A stretch of DNA of 64,000 bases from Paenibacillus sp. URB8-2 (GCF_013393385.1 NZ_AP023239.1:5146001-5210000); one strand, 5' to 3'; counted from the first letter of the stretch, positions 17,713-27,433 are shown. The notes: generated by a model from the sequence alone, not told the origin. Program-made: numbers and translations.

Positions 17713-18085
17713 CGCAAACTCATCTCCATGCCGTGTAGTGTTTAATTTTTTATCGGCTGCAAGACTTTTAAAATTAAGAAATAGGAGTGGGTATTTCCCA
17801 TTACATTTTCACAAAAAGGAACCGATAAATCGCTTATGTATTCTTTAATTCCAGGAAGCCGGATAAAACTGAATTTCACTCATAAAATGTAGTTCCAAAG
17901 TCTCGAATTTCAGGGTAATTTTTCATAGTTTTTTATTGCCTATCAATGAAAATTATCCTAGAATGATATATAGCATATAATAGGTAGTTTTACAATTAAA
18001 ATTGCCTGAAAGTTATCGGTTTATAGAAAAATTTGAAATAAAATGCCAGAGTAAAGTTCTTATATAGAATCGGGGAGAGATTGCC
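17713..18085. promoter_or_regulatory. Divergent pilB / surface-protein regulatory region
   Basis: This 373-bp AT-rich gap separates divergent pilB and the 1,582-residue surface-protein gene. On the plus strand, TTGCCT at 17936-17941 and TAGAAT at 17959-17964 are 17 bp apart, a plausible sigma-A promoter. An imperfect inverted repeat overlaps it (GGTAATTTTTCAT at about 17914 against ATGAAAATTATCC ending 17958; 10 of 13 positions), which could bind a regulator or form a leader hairpin. I saw no riboswitch consensus. No clear pilB promoter was found. Confidence 0.4.
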
Positions 18086-21000
18086 TTGAAGCTTACCAAA
18101 TCTAAATTACTTTTAATATTATCGGGCCTCGCTGTGTTGGGCCTGCTTGTGATGCCTGTCAAAAGCCTCATGCTGAGAGTGAATGCGGAACCCTTTGTTT
18201 ACAACATCCGCATTTTGGAGGTTACAAACAGCGGGGAAAGCGATTTCAAATCGCTTACGGCAGCTAACGTAATCGTTGACACCATGAGCATGAACCGGTT
18301 TGTTTCGCTGCGCGATGACTTCGACGGAAAATACGACGCCGTCTATATCGGCAAGGGTACATACAGTAAGAATGGCAATTCCGGCAAATCTGATGACTCA
18401 AGCGACATCACCTCTCTAAAAGCAAAGCAAATTGCCGACTACTATATTAATAAAGGTCTTACCGTCATTTTCAACAATGCGTCTTTTGAGAGCCAAACCG
18501 GCATTCTGTATACTTCGTTCAATAAGTATCGTACAGACTCTCCGAGACAGAATGTCCGTTTTGTCAGCGACAGCGATTTAAGCACGTTCATTAATGACAT
18601 CAACAGCGGCAGTACCGACGTTCTCCGTATGCTGAAGCAGCGCCCCCGTCTCACAATTACCAATAAGAGCGATATTACCGATTATAACCAAAATAAGAAT
18701 TACCTTTACAGACCCGGCGACACCCTGGACTTTAAGTTCAATGTAGCCAATGTCGAGGATTTGAAGCATCACCCTATTTTGGTCAAGCTGTATGTCAGCA
18801 GGGATAAGTCCGTTCCCATGAAGGAGTCGCAGGTCGTTTCCGTCACGACTTTGGAGCAAAGCCCCAATGGAGAGATTACGTATACGCTTCCCGATGCGGC
18901 ATCTGGCCTGTTGTACTGGAAACTGGAAATCATCGATAACTTGAATGCCACTAAGTTAAAAGATTACGACAGCGGCACAATCCGTTTCCGGGGGAAGCAG
19001 AAGGTTCTGAATGTTTTGCAGGTACTGCCCTCCGTAGGTAACAGCGAGCGATCGAGCAGTCTGCTCGACCCCAATAACATGAACCAGAGTTATTTGAATA
19101 CGGAAGATTACAGATATAACATTACTGTCAAGCCGATCTCGGAGTTTAATAATGATATCGCCGCCCGGTATGAACTGGATGGGACCTATGGGCTTAACGG
19201 CACCTACGACATGCTTATTCTCGGATTCCGGAACACCGGAAATACTTCCCTCACGGATGGTGCCGCACAAGCTGTTCTCGATTACGCCAAGGTAACGAGA
19301 CAGAGCGTTATTTTGGCAAACGATGCGGTGTATCACGGGAACAGCCCTGCGGCCAGAGCATGGGAACAATATTTTATGGATATCGCCGGACAGATTGATC
19401 CGCAGAAGAACTCCAACGTTAATGCGCCTTATTCAGCTAAATCGGTCAAGCCCGTCAACGACGGACTGCTCGCCCATTATCCGTTCTATCTCAGCGCGCT
19501 TAATGCCCATAACGAGCAAACGGATATCATTACGCCGGAAATTTCCACAGCCCATAATCCGTCCTATTCGCTAAATCTGGAGGACCCGGAAATTATTCCG
19601 TGGTATAACATCATCGGCGCAAACCGGGACAGCGACGATAGTGCGAATCATTACTATACCTATAGCAAGGGGAATATAACGTATTCCGCCACCGGACATA
19701 TTTTAGGAACGCCCAGCAAGGAGCACTTCCCGGATTGGGAACAAAAGCTGTTCGTCAATATGATGTACCGGGGGTACATCGGCTCCAACCATAAACCGGA
19801 AATCACCGTCCATTTGCCGCAGCAGAACGATACGGTGCCTACTTATCAGAATGGGATTACCGTCGATTATAAAGTCGAAGATCCGGACCCTGAAGATCAG
19901 GAATTATATACGACAATCCGTTTCAAATCGAATGGCGTCTACTTAACCAACACCGGAATGGCGGAAACCTCCATACTTTCGGGAAAAACAGTTCATGAAA
20001 CCTTCGCCAATCCGCTTCCGGACGGCGGGCCGCTGACCATTGAAATCACTGCCCGGGACAAGCAGGGGGCGCTGACCGTGACAAGCATTGACATCACCGT
20101 CCTCAAGGCTTCCGCCAATCTGGAATTGACGCGTACGCTGTCGTCCAACGTCAACGCCAGCGGCGAAGTTGCCATGGATGAGGCGTTTACCATTACGTAC
20201 TCTGTTAAGCTGAAGTCCATTCCGTTCGATCAGGCGGGGACCGCTAATCAATCCTCAGCAGCGTTGACCATCTCGGACATCCGATTCCTTGAGAAGCTGC
20301 CTGCAGATCTGGAGCGAAACGGCGACTGGCCTGCGGGGATAAGTGTTTCCGGTGATGCAGCAGCCGGATATACACTGAGTAAATCGCTTGGCAGTATCAC
20401 CTATACGTTAAAGACGGTCGACGGAGTTAAGACTTACGTGCCCGACTCTGCCGATCCAATCGTCTTCAGCATCAATGTGCGGGCGGCCGTCGCTAATACG
20501 TACCATTTTGACACTGCCAAGGTCAGCTTTGTCGATGCTCATCCGGTCTTGACGACAACGGCGACGCCTACGGCTGTGGCGACAACCAGTCCGTCGCCTA
20601 CGGAAGCCACGGCCAGTCCGGCTGCAACGGGGACAACCCCGGCTCCATCAAACTTCGACCCGTCGGTCTCCTCGTCCGGCTCATCGCTGGGAATTGCGGG
20701 CGATTATAACGCCTTCATATTCGGCCCGGCGAATGTGACAGCTTCCTTGAAAGGGAACTTGGCGGCGGGAGGAAAAACGACGACCAGCGGGGTCGATATT
20801 AATCAATCCAATGGAAGCAGCGTTCCTTATGCGATCGTCACCGGCGGAGATCTTGATTTTCACAACGGTACCGTTTACGGAAATATTTTGCATCAAGGAA
20901 GCTACACGAAGGTAGATAGCGGCAATATCATAAACGGAACCTACAAAAAAGGGTCGCTCATCGATTTCGAGACAGCGCGCTCCTACTACCAGATTCTTTC

Positions 21001-22834
21001 GGATAAATTGGCGGATGTTACTCCTAACGGAACTTATGATAAGGATCTTAATTTATCTGGAACTGGCACGGGAACGGATTCCATCGTTGCTTTCAAGATT
21101 GAATCTAAAACTTTTGAAAAAGCAGGCTGGCCCAATGTATCTCAGATTTCCGGCAAGAATATTATTTATACGATTACCACAAAGGATAAGGATAAAGATA
21201 AGGATGTTATTACTTTGAACAAGGCTTTCGGGCTGCCGAGCGGGGTTAGCGGGGATCATGTGATCTATAACTTCCCGGATGCCGAGACGGTTAACATTTC
21301 CGGAGTGGAAATCAACGGGTCGGTATTGGCGCCCAGGGCCGTTCTGAACTTCACCAACGGGCAGATTCACGGCAATGTGATCGCGGCATCGCTCAATGCG
21401 TCGTCTCTAATCGACATTAAGTCCTATGCAGGCCCGCTGCCCATTGTGATGCCGACGGCAACGCCTTCTGCAACACCGACGCCAACGCCGCCGTCACCAT
21501 CGCCGGTACCGACGCCTTCGGCAACGCCGTCCCAGGCACCATTGCCGTTACCGACTACCCTTTATTTTCCGAAAATGACCGTGACAGCAGTGGAAATAAT
21601 AACTAAACTGACGGTATCCGATACCACCTTGCTGGTTGGGGACCAGCAAAAATTGTCCCGGACGATTGAACCGGTGAGCAGAGCGGCAGACCCGTTGAAC
21701 TGGAGTTCCAGCAACGATTCAATTGTCAGCGTCGACTCGGGCGGCGTCGTCTATGGCAGGTCGGCAGGCACCGCCGTTATCACGGCTTCTACCACCGATG
21801 GAAGAAACCTGAGCTCTTCGGCTACGGTTACGGTTCTTAATCCGTCGAGTCCGGCACCAAGTCCATCGGTTCAGCCAAGCCCATCGGTTACACCAAGTCC
21901 AACAATTTCGTCAAGCCCAACGACTTCCCCAAGTCCAACGAATCCGGCCGATCGGACATTGAGCCTGACGGCCGACAAAGATAAGGTAGTCATTAACGAA
22001 AGCGTGGCTTTGACCGCGGCTTATTCGAACTCGAACTCGAACGAGACCGGAGTACAGTATACGTGGAGCGCTGTGGATAACATGGGGAACCCAGTTTCAA
22101 TTACAAGCAGCCAGGGATCTGCTGACTTCACAGCTGCAAAATCTGGCCGCTACACGATTACCGTCTCGGTAATCAGCGATCAGTTTACCGAAGCCATTAC
22201 CCAAACCAAGGAAATTACCGTCGGACTTAACTCCTTGACCATCGGGTATCTTTCAACGGTGTTTGTCAATAATACGATTACTTTGACCGCATTGCCCGAT
22301 CCAGCTGCACCTGAGGAGGAGTATGAATGGCATCTTGTCAATAATGGAGACGTTAGCCACGGCGGCTTTGTAGATGATCAAGGCGACATAAAAACTGAAG
22401 CTGTCGGTAACACTGTAGAGTTTAAAGGTATCCAGCCTAGCGGAGGCATTGAGGTTGTTGTAACAGCAGCCGGAATCACCAGCCCTCCATTCACGATCAA
22501 GGTATTATCCGAGCCGAATTTGGAATTCTCACCGGATTACGGCGTAATTAGCATTAATCAGTCACTCAATCTCTATTCGCTCCTGCATACGATCGATCCT
22601 TATGGCGATATTACTGCAAGCCTGGCGGGAAAGCTGGTCTGGACAATCGAAGGCAATCACGAGGGACCAGCCGTTACGCTCAAAATAAGCGATAAGTCTA
22701 CCGTCATGATCACCGGCATTCGGGAGGGGACGGAGAGGATCAAAGTTTCCTATCCAAAAGGAACAGGAGAAATAGTAACTGCCTATTATACGATTAAGGT
22801 TATTGATCCGGCCACGGCCGATCATCGTTACTGA
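18086..22834 (+). CDS. Giant secreted multidomain surface protein, possible pilus adhesin
   Basis: A 1,582-residue protein with an N-terminal membrane/signal segment (residues 8-28). Residues 35-575 form a large N-terminal region that I associate, from memory only, with DUF5057. About 575-680 is a cadherin/Fn3-like module (VDYKVEDPDPEDQEL). About 685-825 is a beta-rich module. Residues 826-857 are a Thr/Pro/Ser linker; 863-1115 resemble a choice-of-anchor A domain (LGIAGDYNAFIFGPANV, GSVLAPRAVLNF). A Pro-rich linker follows (1120-1158), then a Big_2 Ig-like domain (1171-1251), another PSPT linker, and Ig-like modules to the end. No LPXTG or SLH anchor is seen. TTG start with GGGGAG nine bases upstream. 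Location between pilB and the minor pilin genes suggests a pilus-linked adhesin; that role is inference. Confidence 0.8.
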   Translation: MKLTKSKLLLILSGLAVLGLLVMPVKSLMLRVNAEPFVYNIRILEVTNSGESDFKSLTAANVIVDTMSMNRFVSLRDDFDGKYDAVYIGKGTYSKNGNSGKSDDSSDITSLKAKQIADYYINKGLTVIFNNASFESQTGILYTSFNKYRTDSPRQNVRFVSDSDLSTFINDINSGSTDVLRMLKQRPRLTITNKSDITDYNQNKNYLYRPGDTLDFKFNVANVEDLKHHPILVKLYVSRDKSVPMKESQVVSVTTLEQSPNGEITYTLPDAASGLLYWKLEIIDNLNATKLKDYDSGTIRFRGKQKVLNVLQVLPSVGNSERSSSLLDPNNMNQSYLNTEDYRYNITVKPISEFNNDIAARYELDGTYGLNGTYDMLILGFRNTGNTSLTDGAAQAVLDYAKVTRQSVILANDAVYHGNSPAARAWEQYFMDIAGQIDPQKNSNVNAPYSAKSVKPVNDGLLAHYPFYLSALNAHNEQTDIITPEISTAHNPSYSLNLEDPEIIPWYNIIGANRDSDDSANHYYTYSKGNITYSATGHILGTPSKEHFPDWEQKLFVNMMYRGYIGSNHKPEITVHLPQQNDTVPTYQNGITVDYKVEDPDPEDQELYTTIRFKSNGVYLTNTGMAETSILSGKTVHETFANPLPDGGPLTIEITARDKQGALTVTSIDITVLKASANLELTRTLSSNVNASGEVAMDEAFTITYSVKLKSIPFDQAGTANQSSAALTISDIRFLEKLPADLERNGDWPAGISVSGDAAAGYTLSKSLGSITYTLKTVDGVKTYVPDSADPIVFSINVRAAVANTYHFDTAKVSFVDAHPVLTTTATPTAVATTSPSPTEATASPAATGTTPAPSNFDPSVSSSGSSLGIAGDYNAFIFGPANVTASLKGNLAAGGKTTTSGVDINQSNGSSVPYAIVTGGDLDFHNGTVYGNILHQGSYTKVDSGNIINGTYKKGSLIDFETARSYYQILSDKLADVTPNGTYDKDLNLSGTGTGTDSIVAFKIESKTFEKAGWPNVSQISGKNIIYTITTKDKDKDKDVITLNKAFGLPSGVSGDHVIYNFPDAETVNISGVEINGSVLAPRAVLNFTNGQIHGNVIAASLNASSLIDIKSYAGPLPIVMPTATPSATPTPTPPSPSPVPTPSATPSQAPLPLPTTLYFPKMTVTAVEIITKLTVSDTTLLVGDQQKLSRTIEPVSRAADPLNWSSSNDSIVSVDSGGVVYGRSAGTAVITASTTDGRNLSSSATVTVLNPSSPAPSPSVQPSPSVTPSPTISSSPTTSPSPTNPADRTLSLTADKDKVVINESVALTAAYSNSNSNETGVQYTWSAVDNMGNPVSITSSQGSADFTAAKSGRYTITVSVISDQFTEAITQTKEITVGLNSLTIGYLSTVFVNNTITLTALPDPAAPEEEYEWHLVNNGDVSHGGFVDDQGDIKTEAVGNTVEFKGIQPSGGIEVVVTAAGITSPPFTIKVLSEPNLEFSPDYGVISINQSLNLYSLLHTIDPYGDITASLAGKLVWTIEGNHEGPAVTLKISDKSTVMITGIREGTERIKVSYPKGTGEIVTAYYTIKVIDPATADHRY

Positions 22835-22881
22835 CAAAGCCGAGCATGGATGCCAAGCCAATAGTATATCTCAATTTAAAA

Positions 22882-22921
22882 AAAGCAGCCGGTTGAAGCA
22901 AATGCTTCAACCGGCTGCTTT
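22882..22921. terminator. Bidirectional terminator
   Basis: A 19-bp stem (AAAGCAGCCGGTTGAAGCA and its complement) with a two-base loop, between the convergent surface-protein gene and the minor pilin operon. A-rich upstream and T-rich downstream flanks let it serve both strands. Confidence 0.9.
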
Positions 22922-22948
22922 AATTCATAGCCGTTCATTCGGCTCTGT

Positions 22949-24787
22949 CTATGGCTGATTGCCGTCCCCGGTCTGACCGGTCTCCCCCGTTTGGGCAAGA
23001 AGCTCAATCGGATCAAGATGAATATTGACCTGGGTCACTCTCGGCAGCCCTACCCGCTGATCGGCAAAGACATCCTCATTATAGCGGATCACGAAACGGG
23101 CGGCGTCCTTCCCCTCCTGATCCTGATCCTCAAACTGAAACTCCGGCTGCCCCGGAATCGGAAACACCTTGCCGACAACCGCGTTAATCGTCAGATCGCC
23201 TTTGGCGAAGAATCCACCTTCCAGCGAGAAGATGGAGCCCACTCCGTATAACTCGGCCATACTGTCTGTATAAAAGAAGCCTTTCAAACGAGTCGCCACA
23301 TTCCTAAATTCCTCAATGCGGTTGATCAGCACGGACCCCTTGGAGATAAGCACGAGTTCCTTATCATTTTTGCCGGAAATGTTGGCGTTAACGACGTCTG
23401 TGCTCCCCAGCACGAACATCGTGGAGTCGAGCTTGACCTCTCCCTTGATGTGCAGATTGCCTGTAACCAGAATATTCGCTTGAATCGTTGAATTGTCCAC
23501 GGTCAAGTCCCCATTGACGATGAGCCAATGCGATTCTTCACTGCTCTGCGCCTTGGCCAGATCCGTAATTTCATTATAGGTGGTGCCATCCAGGTGCAGA
23601 TTCCCATCGTTAATTGCGCTGGTTCCGAGATTCATAAGTCTCAGCTTAAACTCTCGTACAGCTGCATCATAGAGTTCCTGCTTCTTCCACTTCAGCTCAT
23701 CTGCGGTCAAGGTATCGTCAACCAATTGGTCATAATCGCTCTTTACAGGCATTTTTAATGTGGTCATGTTTCCAGTAGGCTCCTGAAGCGTATCTACCAA
23801 TCTTGTTCCTCTTGTCGTTGGCGTTTCTGCGCTGTTTTTACCCCCTGCACCATAGTAAGTAACGGCGAACTCCGCCTTATTGCTGGCCGATCCCGAAGCT
23901 TCGGCGACTTTATCCAGAAAGGAATCCTCTACGTCGATTTGCACGAAGGTGGACTGCTTCTTGACCTGGGAGTTCTCGTACACCTGCTTGACGCGGTCGT
24001 CCAACAGGGAGTATGTCTCTTTATCGGACACCGGTATCTCCTTATAAGCCGTTCCGTCCGTTGAATACTGCATATCCTTGAGCGACTGCACCTGCGCTTC
24101 TCCATCAATCCGGGGATACAAGGTCGTCTTGGTCGATTCGGAAAAATATTTATATTGGGCCACCGGGCTCAGCATTAGCTGGATACCCGCATATAGCTTC
24201 CCCTCGATATACGGCGCGCCGTTCAAATAGACGGTTCCCTCGGAACCGAGGGAATAATTCAAAAAGTCTGGAAATGTTGAAACTTCCACTTTCTGCTGCA
24301 GCGTCCGAACGACGCCGTTGACCGTTGCATTCGCCCGGATCACGATGACATATTTGCTATTCGTAGAGGCGCCCTCGTCCAGGGTAATGCTTGTAATCCC
24401 GTTAGCTGCGCCATTCAGGCTTGTGCTGGAGACGAAGCCGTTTTTCTCATTGTTAAGGGACACCAAAAAATTGTGAATCGACAGGTCCAGATCCGCCTGC
24501 GGCCTGCCCATGTAATTCTGTATCTTTTGGTTCACATCGGCGGTGACATATGCCATCACTTCATCAATTTTTTTCTGGGCCAAATGGATGCTCTGCACAT
24601 CGTTTTCCCGCGTTTCGGTCCGTGTGGCTCCACCGATAGTGGCACTAAGAACACCGACTCCGAGAATCGTAAGCAAAAGCACAATGAACATGACCAGCAC
24701 AAGAGCAGAGCCCTGTTCGGAGGACAAACGCTCTCCTATCCGCCCTAATCTCATGTCTGTACGATGAGAAGTACCGCACCTCCGCAT
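22949..24787 (-). CDS. Large PilX-like minor pilin
   Basis: A 612-residue protein whose residues 20-50 form a prepilin-type leader and helix: SSEQG followed by SALVLVMFIVLLLTILGVGVL. The +5 position is not Glu, as in PilX/GspK-type tip pilins, which is unusual for body pilins. The very long C-terminal part has beta-repeat character at about 420-520 (LIVNGDLTVDNSTIQANILVTGNLHIKG), suggesting a beta-helix-like fold. Expected role: initiating or capping the pilus, or displaying a binding domain. ATG at 24787 with AGGAGG 14 bases upstream; the ATG at 24754 is an alternative. Last of three minor pilin genes. Confidence 0.75.
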   Translation of the reverse strand: MRRCGTSHRTDMRLGRIGERLSSEQGSALVLVMFIVLLLTILGVGVLSATIGGATRTETRENDVQSIHLAQKKIDEVMAYVTADVNQKIQNYMGRPQADLDLSIHNFLVSLNNEKNGFVSSTSLNGAANGITSITLDEGASTNSKYVIVIRANATVNGVVRTLQQKVEVSTFPDFLNYSLGSEGTVYLNGAPYIEGKLYAGIQLMLSPVAQYKYFSESTKTTLYPRIDGEAQVQSLKDMQYSTDGTAYKEIPVSDKETYSLLDDRVKQVYENSQVKKQSTFVQIDVEDSFLDKVAEASGSASNKAEFAVTYYGAGGKNSAETPTTRGTRLVDTLQEPTGNMTTLKMPVKSDYDQLVDDTLTADELKWKKQELYDAAVREFKLRLMNLGTSAINDGNLHLDGTTYNEITDLAKAQSSEESHWLIVNGDLTVDNSTIQANILVTGNLHIKGEVKLDSTMFVLGSTDVVNANISGKNDKELVLISKGSVLINRIEEFRNVATRLKGFFYTDSMAELYGVGSIFSLEGGFFAKGDLTINAVVGKVFPIPGQPEFQFEDQDQEGKDAARFVIRYNEDVFADQRVGLPRVTQVNIHLDPIELLAQTGETGQTGDGNQP

Positions 24788-24804
24788 ATTTTAAACAGAA
24801 CCTC

Positions 24805-25329
24805 CTAAAATCCGAATTGACTATTAAGCTCCAGTCTATCCTCTTCATTTCCTTGGTATTTCAGCACCAGCTTAATTTCAATGGTCCCGGAAGGATAGGG
24901 AGCGTTGAGCGGTGCGGTTCTTCCGTCCGTCTTGATCAACGTGATCGTCGACCCCTCCAGTTCAGATTGAACGGCTATCGGGGAGCCGGAGTCCGCGCCG
25001 GTGCCTCCAGTAGCAATAACAATATCACTGCCGTTTACAGCGATGACCTGCGGGTTGGCTCCGCTTTTGATCAGTTCAACGCCGCCGGCTGTGTTCTGTA
25101 CTCGCTCAGGACCATAAGTGTATAACTTCGTAATAATGGTGGACATAATGAGATCGGCCTCATCCCGCAAGGCGTTCTGCACCGTAATTTGGTGATAGCT
25201 TCGCATGCCGAACATCGTCACAGCAGAGATCAGTCCCACAACCATGGCAAAAATCGTTATCGAGCTGATCAATTCGACCAGGGTAAAGCCCCGTTCCTCC
25301 GCTTTCAAGCGCTTAACGAATTCGTTCAT
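24805..25329 (-). CDS. Minor prepilin, PilW/GspJ-like
   Basis: 174 residues from the ATG at 25329 (GGAGGGG about ten bases upstream); the longer frame to 25521 lies inside the next gene. A 14-residue leader ends in ERG, followed by FTLVELISSITIFAMVVGLISAVTMFG, a class III prepilin site with Glu5. The mature domain contains ALRDEADLIMSTIITKLY, as in PilW/GspJ-type minor pilins. Overlaps the upstream pilin gene by 17 bp. Confidence 0.85.
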   Translation of the reverse strand: MNEFVKRLKAEERGFTLVELISSITIFAMVVGLISAVTMFGMRSYHQITVQNALRDEADLIMSTIITKLYTYGPERVQNTAGGVELIKSGANPQVIAVNGSDIVIATGGTGADSGSPIAVQSELEGSTITLIKTDGRTAPLNAPYPSGTIEIKLVLKYQGNEEDRLELNSQFGF

Positions 25330-25879
25330 CGGTGATATACCCCTCCACCTCCACGGTATTGGCAGATGGACTGCCTCTATCCGCACGTCTGACCTCCACT
25401 TTAACCGGCAGCAAGTAGCTCTGTACAGATGACTGGTTAAGGATGCTTGACACCGCGCCCGTTGGCTGGGGCTGGTTGCCCCATACACCTGGCTGATAAA
25501 CGACATCGATGGTGTAAGCAACGCCGTTCACCCGGGGATGCAGCACACTCGCCAAAGAATCCGTGTCAAAAGTATCCCGGTAAGCCTGCCCTTCAGCTGT
25601 GGTATTGTCGCCGCAGGCACCGATTTGGCAGACATTGGCGGATACCGTGTAGCCTTTAGTAACAAAAAAATCCTGAGTTTTCTCAAAATCCTGCTTCTCC
25701 ATATAAAAAAGCGCGTTCCGCGCCAGATTGACCATAATCGTCTTGTTCTGGTTCGATTTCGAGTAGGACATCGCGTTGACGAAGTATGATGTCAGGACCA
25801 GGGAGACGATGGATAAAATCACAATCGCCGCGAGCACCTCGATAAGGGTGAAGCCCCGCTCCTGTTTTAGGTCGAACCG
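25313..25879 (-). CDS. Minor prepilin, PilV/GspI-like
   Basis: 188 residues from the ATG at 25879 (GGAGG ten bases upstream). Leader RFDLKQERG then FTLIEVLAAIVILSIVSLVLTSYF, with Glu5. The globular part contains two cysteines in CQIGAC that could form a disulphide. It heads the minor pilin operon, whose promoter should lie in the 189 bp shared with the divergent esterase gene. Confidence 0.85.
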   Translation of the reverse strand, partial: RFDLKQERGFTLIEVLAAIVILSIVSLVLTSYFVNAMSYSKSNQNKTIMVNLARNALFYMEKQDFEKTQDFFVTKGYTVSANVCQIGACGDNTTAEGQAYRDTFDTDSLASVLHPRVNGVAYTIDVVYQPGVWGNQPQPTGAVSSILNQSSVQSYLLPVKVEVRRADRGSPSANTVEVEGYITDERIR

Positions 25880-26068
25880 CATAGTTTTCTTGCCTCCGGA
25901 CCGCATGATAATTTCGCGTTTGCACATAGTTTAGACCTAGTTCTCCTATCATTATATGCTGTGGGCCTAAGACCCACAATGAGTTTCATCGAGAGAATCT
26001 AGCACTCACTACAATGTATATCGGTAAAAGACTATGCTATGATTTGGCTGAAAGGAGGATTTGATGAT

Positions 26069-26854
26069 ATGGCTTTGATTGAATGCCGGTTTTATTCGGA
26101 AACCTTGGGGCTGGGCACGTCGATGACGGTAATTCTACCGCAGCGGACGAAGACGCAAATTGGAATGGGCGGCGTCACCCGGGGAACCTCCCTCCATCCC
26201 ACCTTGTATCTGCTGCACGGCTTATCGGATGACGACTCCATTTGGCTGCGCCGCACATCGATCGAGCGTTATGTGGCGGATAAAGGAATAGCGGTCGTGA
26301 TGCCTCAGGTTCACCGCAGCTTTTACACGGACATGGCATCCGGAGGCAGCTACTGGACCTTTATCAGCGAGGAGCTGCCGGCGCTGGCGCGCTCGTTCTT
26401 TCCGCTGTCTGCGGAACGGGAGGATAATTTCGTAGCGGGCTTGTCGATGGGAGGCTACGGAGCAATCAAGCTGGGGCTTCGTAAGCCGGAGGCTTTTGCC
26501 GCGGCGGCCAGCCTGTCGGGTGCGCTGGATGTGACGAATCTCCATTTAAGACATGGCAACGTGATGTCCAAACGAGAATATGAATTGATCTTTGGCAAGG
26601 TGGATATCTCAGGGACCGATGAGGACCTGATAGCCTTAATCCGCAAGGCGGACGCCTCGGGCGGACCGAAGCCGCTGCTCTACCAATGCTGCGGTACGGG
26701 AGATTTTCTGTACGAGGATAATTTGCGTTTTCGCGATGCCTGTCGGTCAACCTCGCTGTCCTTAACCTATGAGGAGGGTCCGGGAGCTCATGAATGGGGA
26801 TACTGGGATGCCAAAATTCAGGATGTGCTGGCCTGGCTGCCGCTGCGAGGGTAA
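26069..26854 (+). CDS. Esterase, tributyrin-esterase/FrmB-like alpha/beta hydrolase
   Basis: 261 residues from the ATG at 26069, ten bases after AAAGGAGG. The frame opens at 26039, but that upstream ATG has no ribosome binding site. Esterase-D/FrmB-type hydrolase with [16 protein letters not shown] (oxyanion region), nucleophile elbow [13 protein letters not shown], and acid/histidine region ending GAHEWGYWD. Cytoplasmic, with no signal peptide. Substrate cannot be told: short-chain esters or S-formylglutathione-like thioesters are both possible. It is transcribed alone. Its stop codon runs into the 19-bp repeat array. Confidence 0.85.
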   Translation: MALIECRFYSETLGLGTSMTVILPQRTKTQIGMGGVTRGTSLHPTLYLLHGLSDDDSIWLRRTSIERYVADKGIAVVMPQVHRSFYTDMASGGSYWTFISEELPALARSFFPLSAEREDNFVAGLSMGGYGAIKLGLRKPEAFAAAASLSGALDVTNLHLRHGNVMSKREYELIFGKVDISGTDEDLIALIRKADASGGPKPLLYQCCGTGDFLYEDNLRFRDACRSTSLSLTYEEGPGAHEWGYWDAKIQDVLAWLPLRG

Positions 26855-26940
26855 ATTCACTTTAATAGGACACATTCACTTCGAGAGGATACATTCACTC
26901 TGATAGGATACATTCACTTCGAGAGGATAAATTCACTTTT
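26853..26940. repeat. 19-bp tandem repeat array at the esterase 3' end
   Basis: Four full 19-bp units with consensus ACATTCACTTCGAGAGGAT start at 26853, 26872, 26891 and 26910, then a partial fifth begins at 26929. Units 2 and 4 are identical. The array starts inside the stop codon of the esterase. A further TTCACTTCAAAGTG occurs at about 26958. No hairpin potential is evident. Confidence 0.85.
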
Positions 26941-27018
26941 TAAAAAGAGGCCGCTCTTGTTCACTTCAAAGTGGTCTCCCCTTCTGTACAAACGGGTGCT
27001 TTTCCGGTGCAGCCAAAA

Positions 27019-27197
27019 CTGTAATAGTGCATCTTCTTTCGTTGATTCTTTGGTCGTTTTGGAAAAAGGCTGCGAGCGTGCAGGAATTTCAGACGATTTC
27101 GGTGATAACGGTTGGTTAAGCAGGGAAAACCTGTATGCTCGCAGGAATATTCTCTCTTTAATTAATAGTGTTGAAAAAGGATGTATGGTTGCAGGTT
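27019..27197 (+). repeat. Dispersed structured repeat, copy B
   Basis: Four motifs centred at 27029, 27080, 27141 and 27191, spaced 51, 61 and 50 bp, repeat the arrangement of copy A (81-270, opposite strand). Motifs 2 to 4 read GCTGCGAGCGTGCAGG, CCTGTATGCTCGCAGG and GATGTATGGTTGCAGG. An 81-codon open frame (26957-27202) covers it, but copy A has no matching frame, so I treat it as non-coding. The remaining 26941-27306 shows nothing else I can support. Confidence 0.6.
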
Positions 27198-27306
27198 TTT
27201 AACAACCCTTATTCGTACACGCAAATTTACTGACCATTTTTCAAAGTCAAAAAACCTTATGATCGCGTCGATCGTATGCTAAACTTTATTCCCCTGTGTA
27301 TATAGA

Positions 27307-27347
27307 AAAAATGACATTCAACTGTTGCCAGTTTGAATGTCATTTTT
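27307..27347. terminator. Terminator downstream of argH
   Basis: A 15-bp perfect stem (AAAAATGACATTCAA and its complement) with an 11-nt loop, T-rich on both strands. It should end the arginine cluster transcript, 86 bp after the argH stop codon. Confidence 0.85.
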
Positions 27348-27433
27348 AGTTAAATATTTTGTTTGTTCCTCAAAACAGAACCCGTGATGTCTACTCAATG
27401 GCCTCTTGGCTCTGTTTTTGCCGGATAACACGC

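Noticed and set aside
17713..18085. c-di-GMP riboswitch in the pilB/surface-protein gap
   Set aside because: I looked for the conserved tetraloop and receptor motifs and did not find them; only AT-rich sequence and an inverted repeat are present.
26957..27202. 81-codon open frame over repeat copy B
   Set aside because: It has no ribosome binding site, and repeat copy A on the other side of the window has no matching frame, so coding is unlikely.
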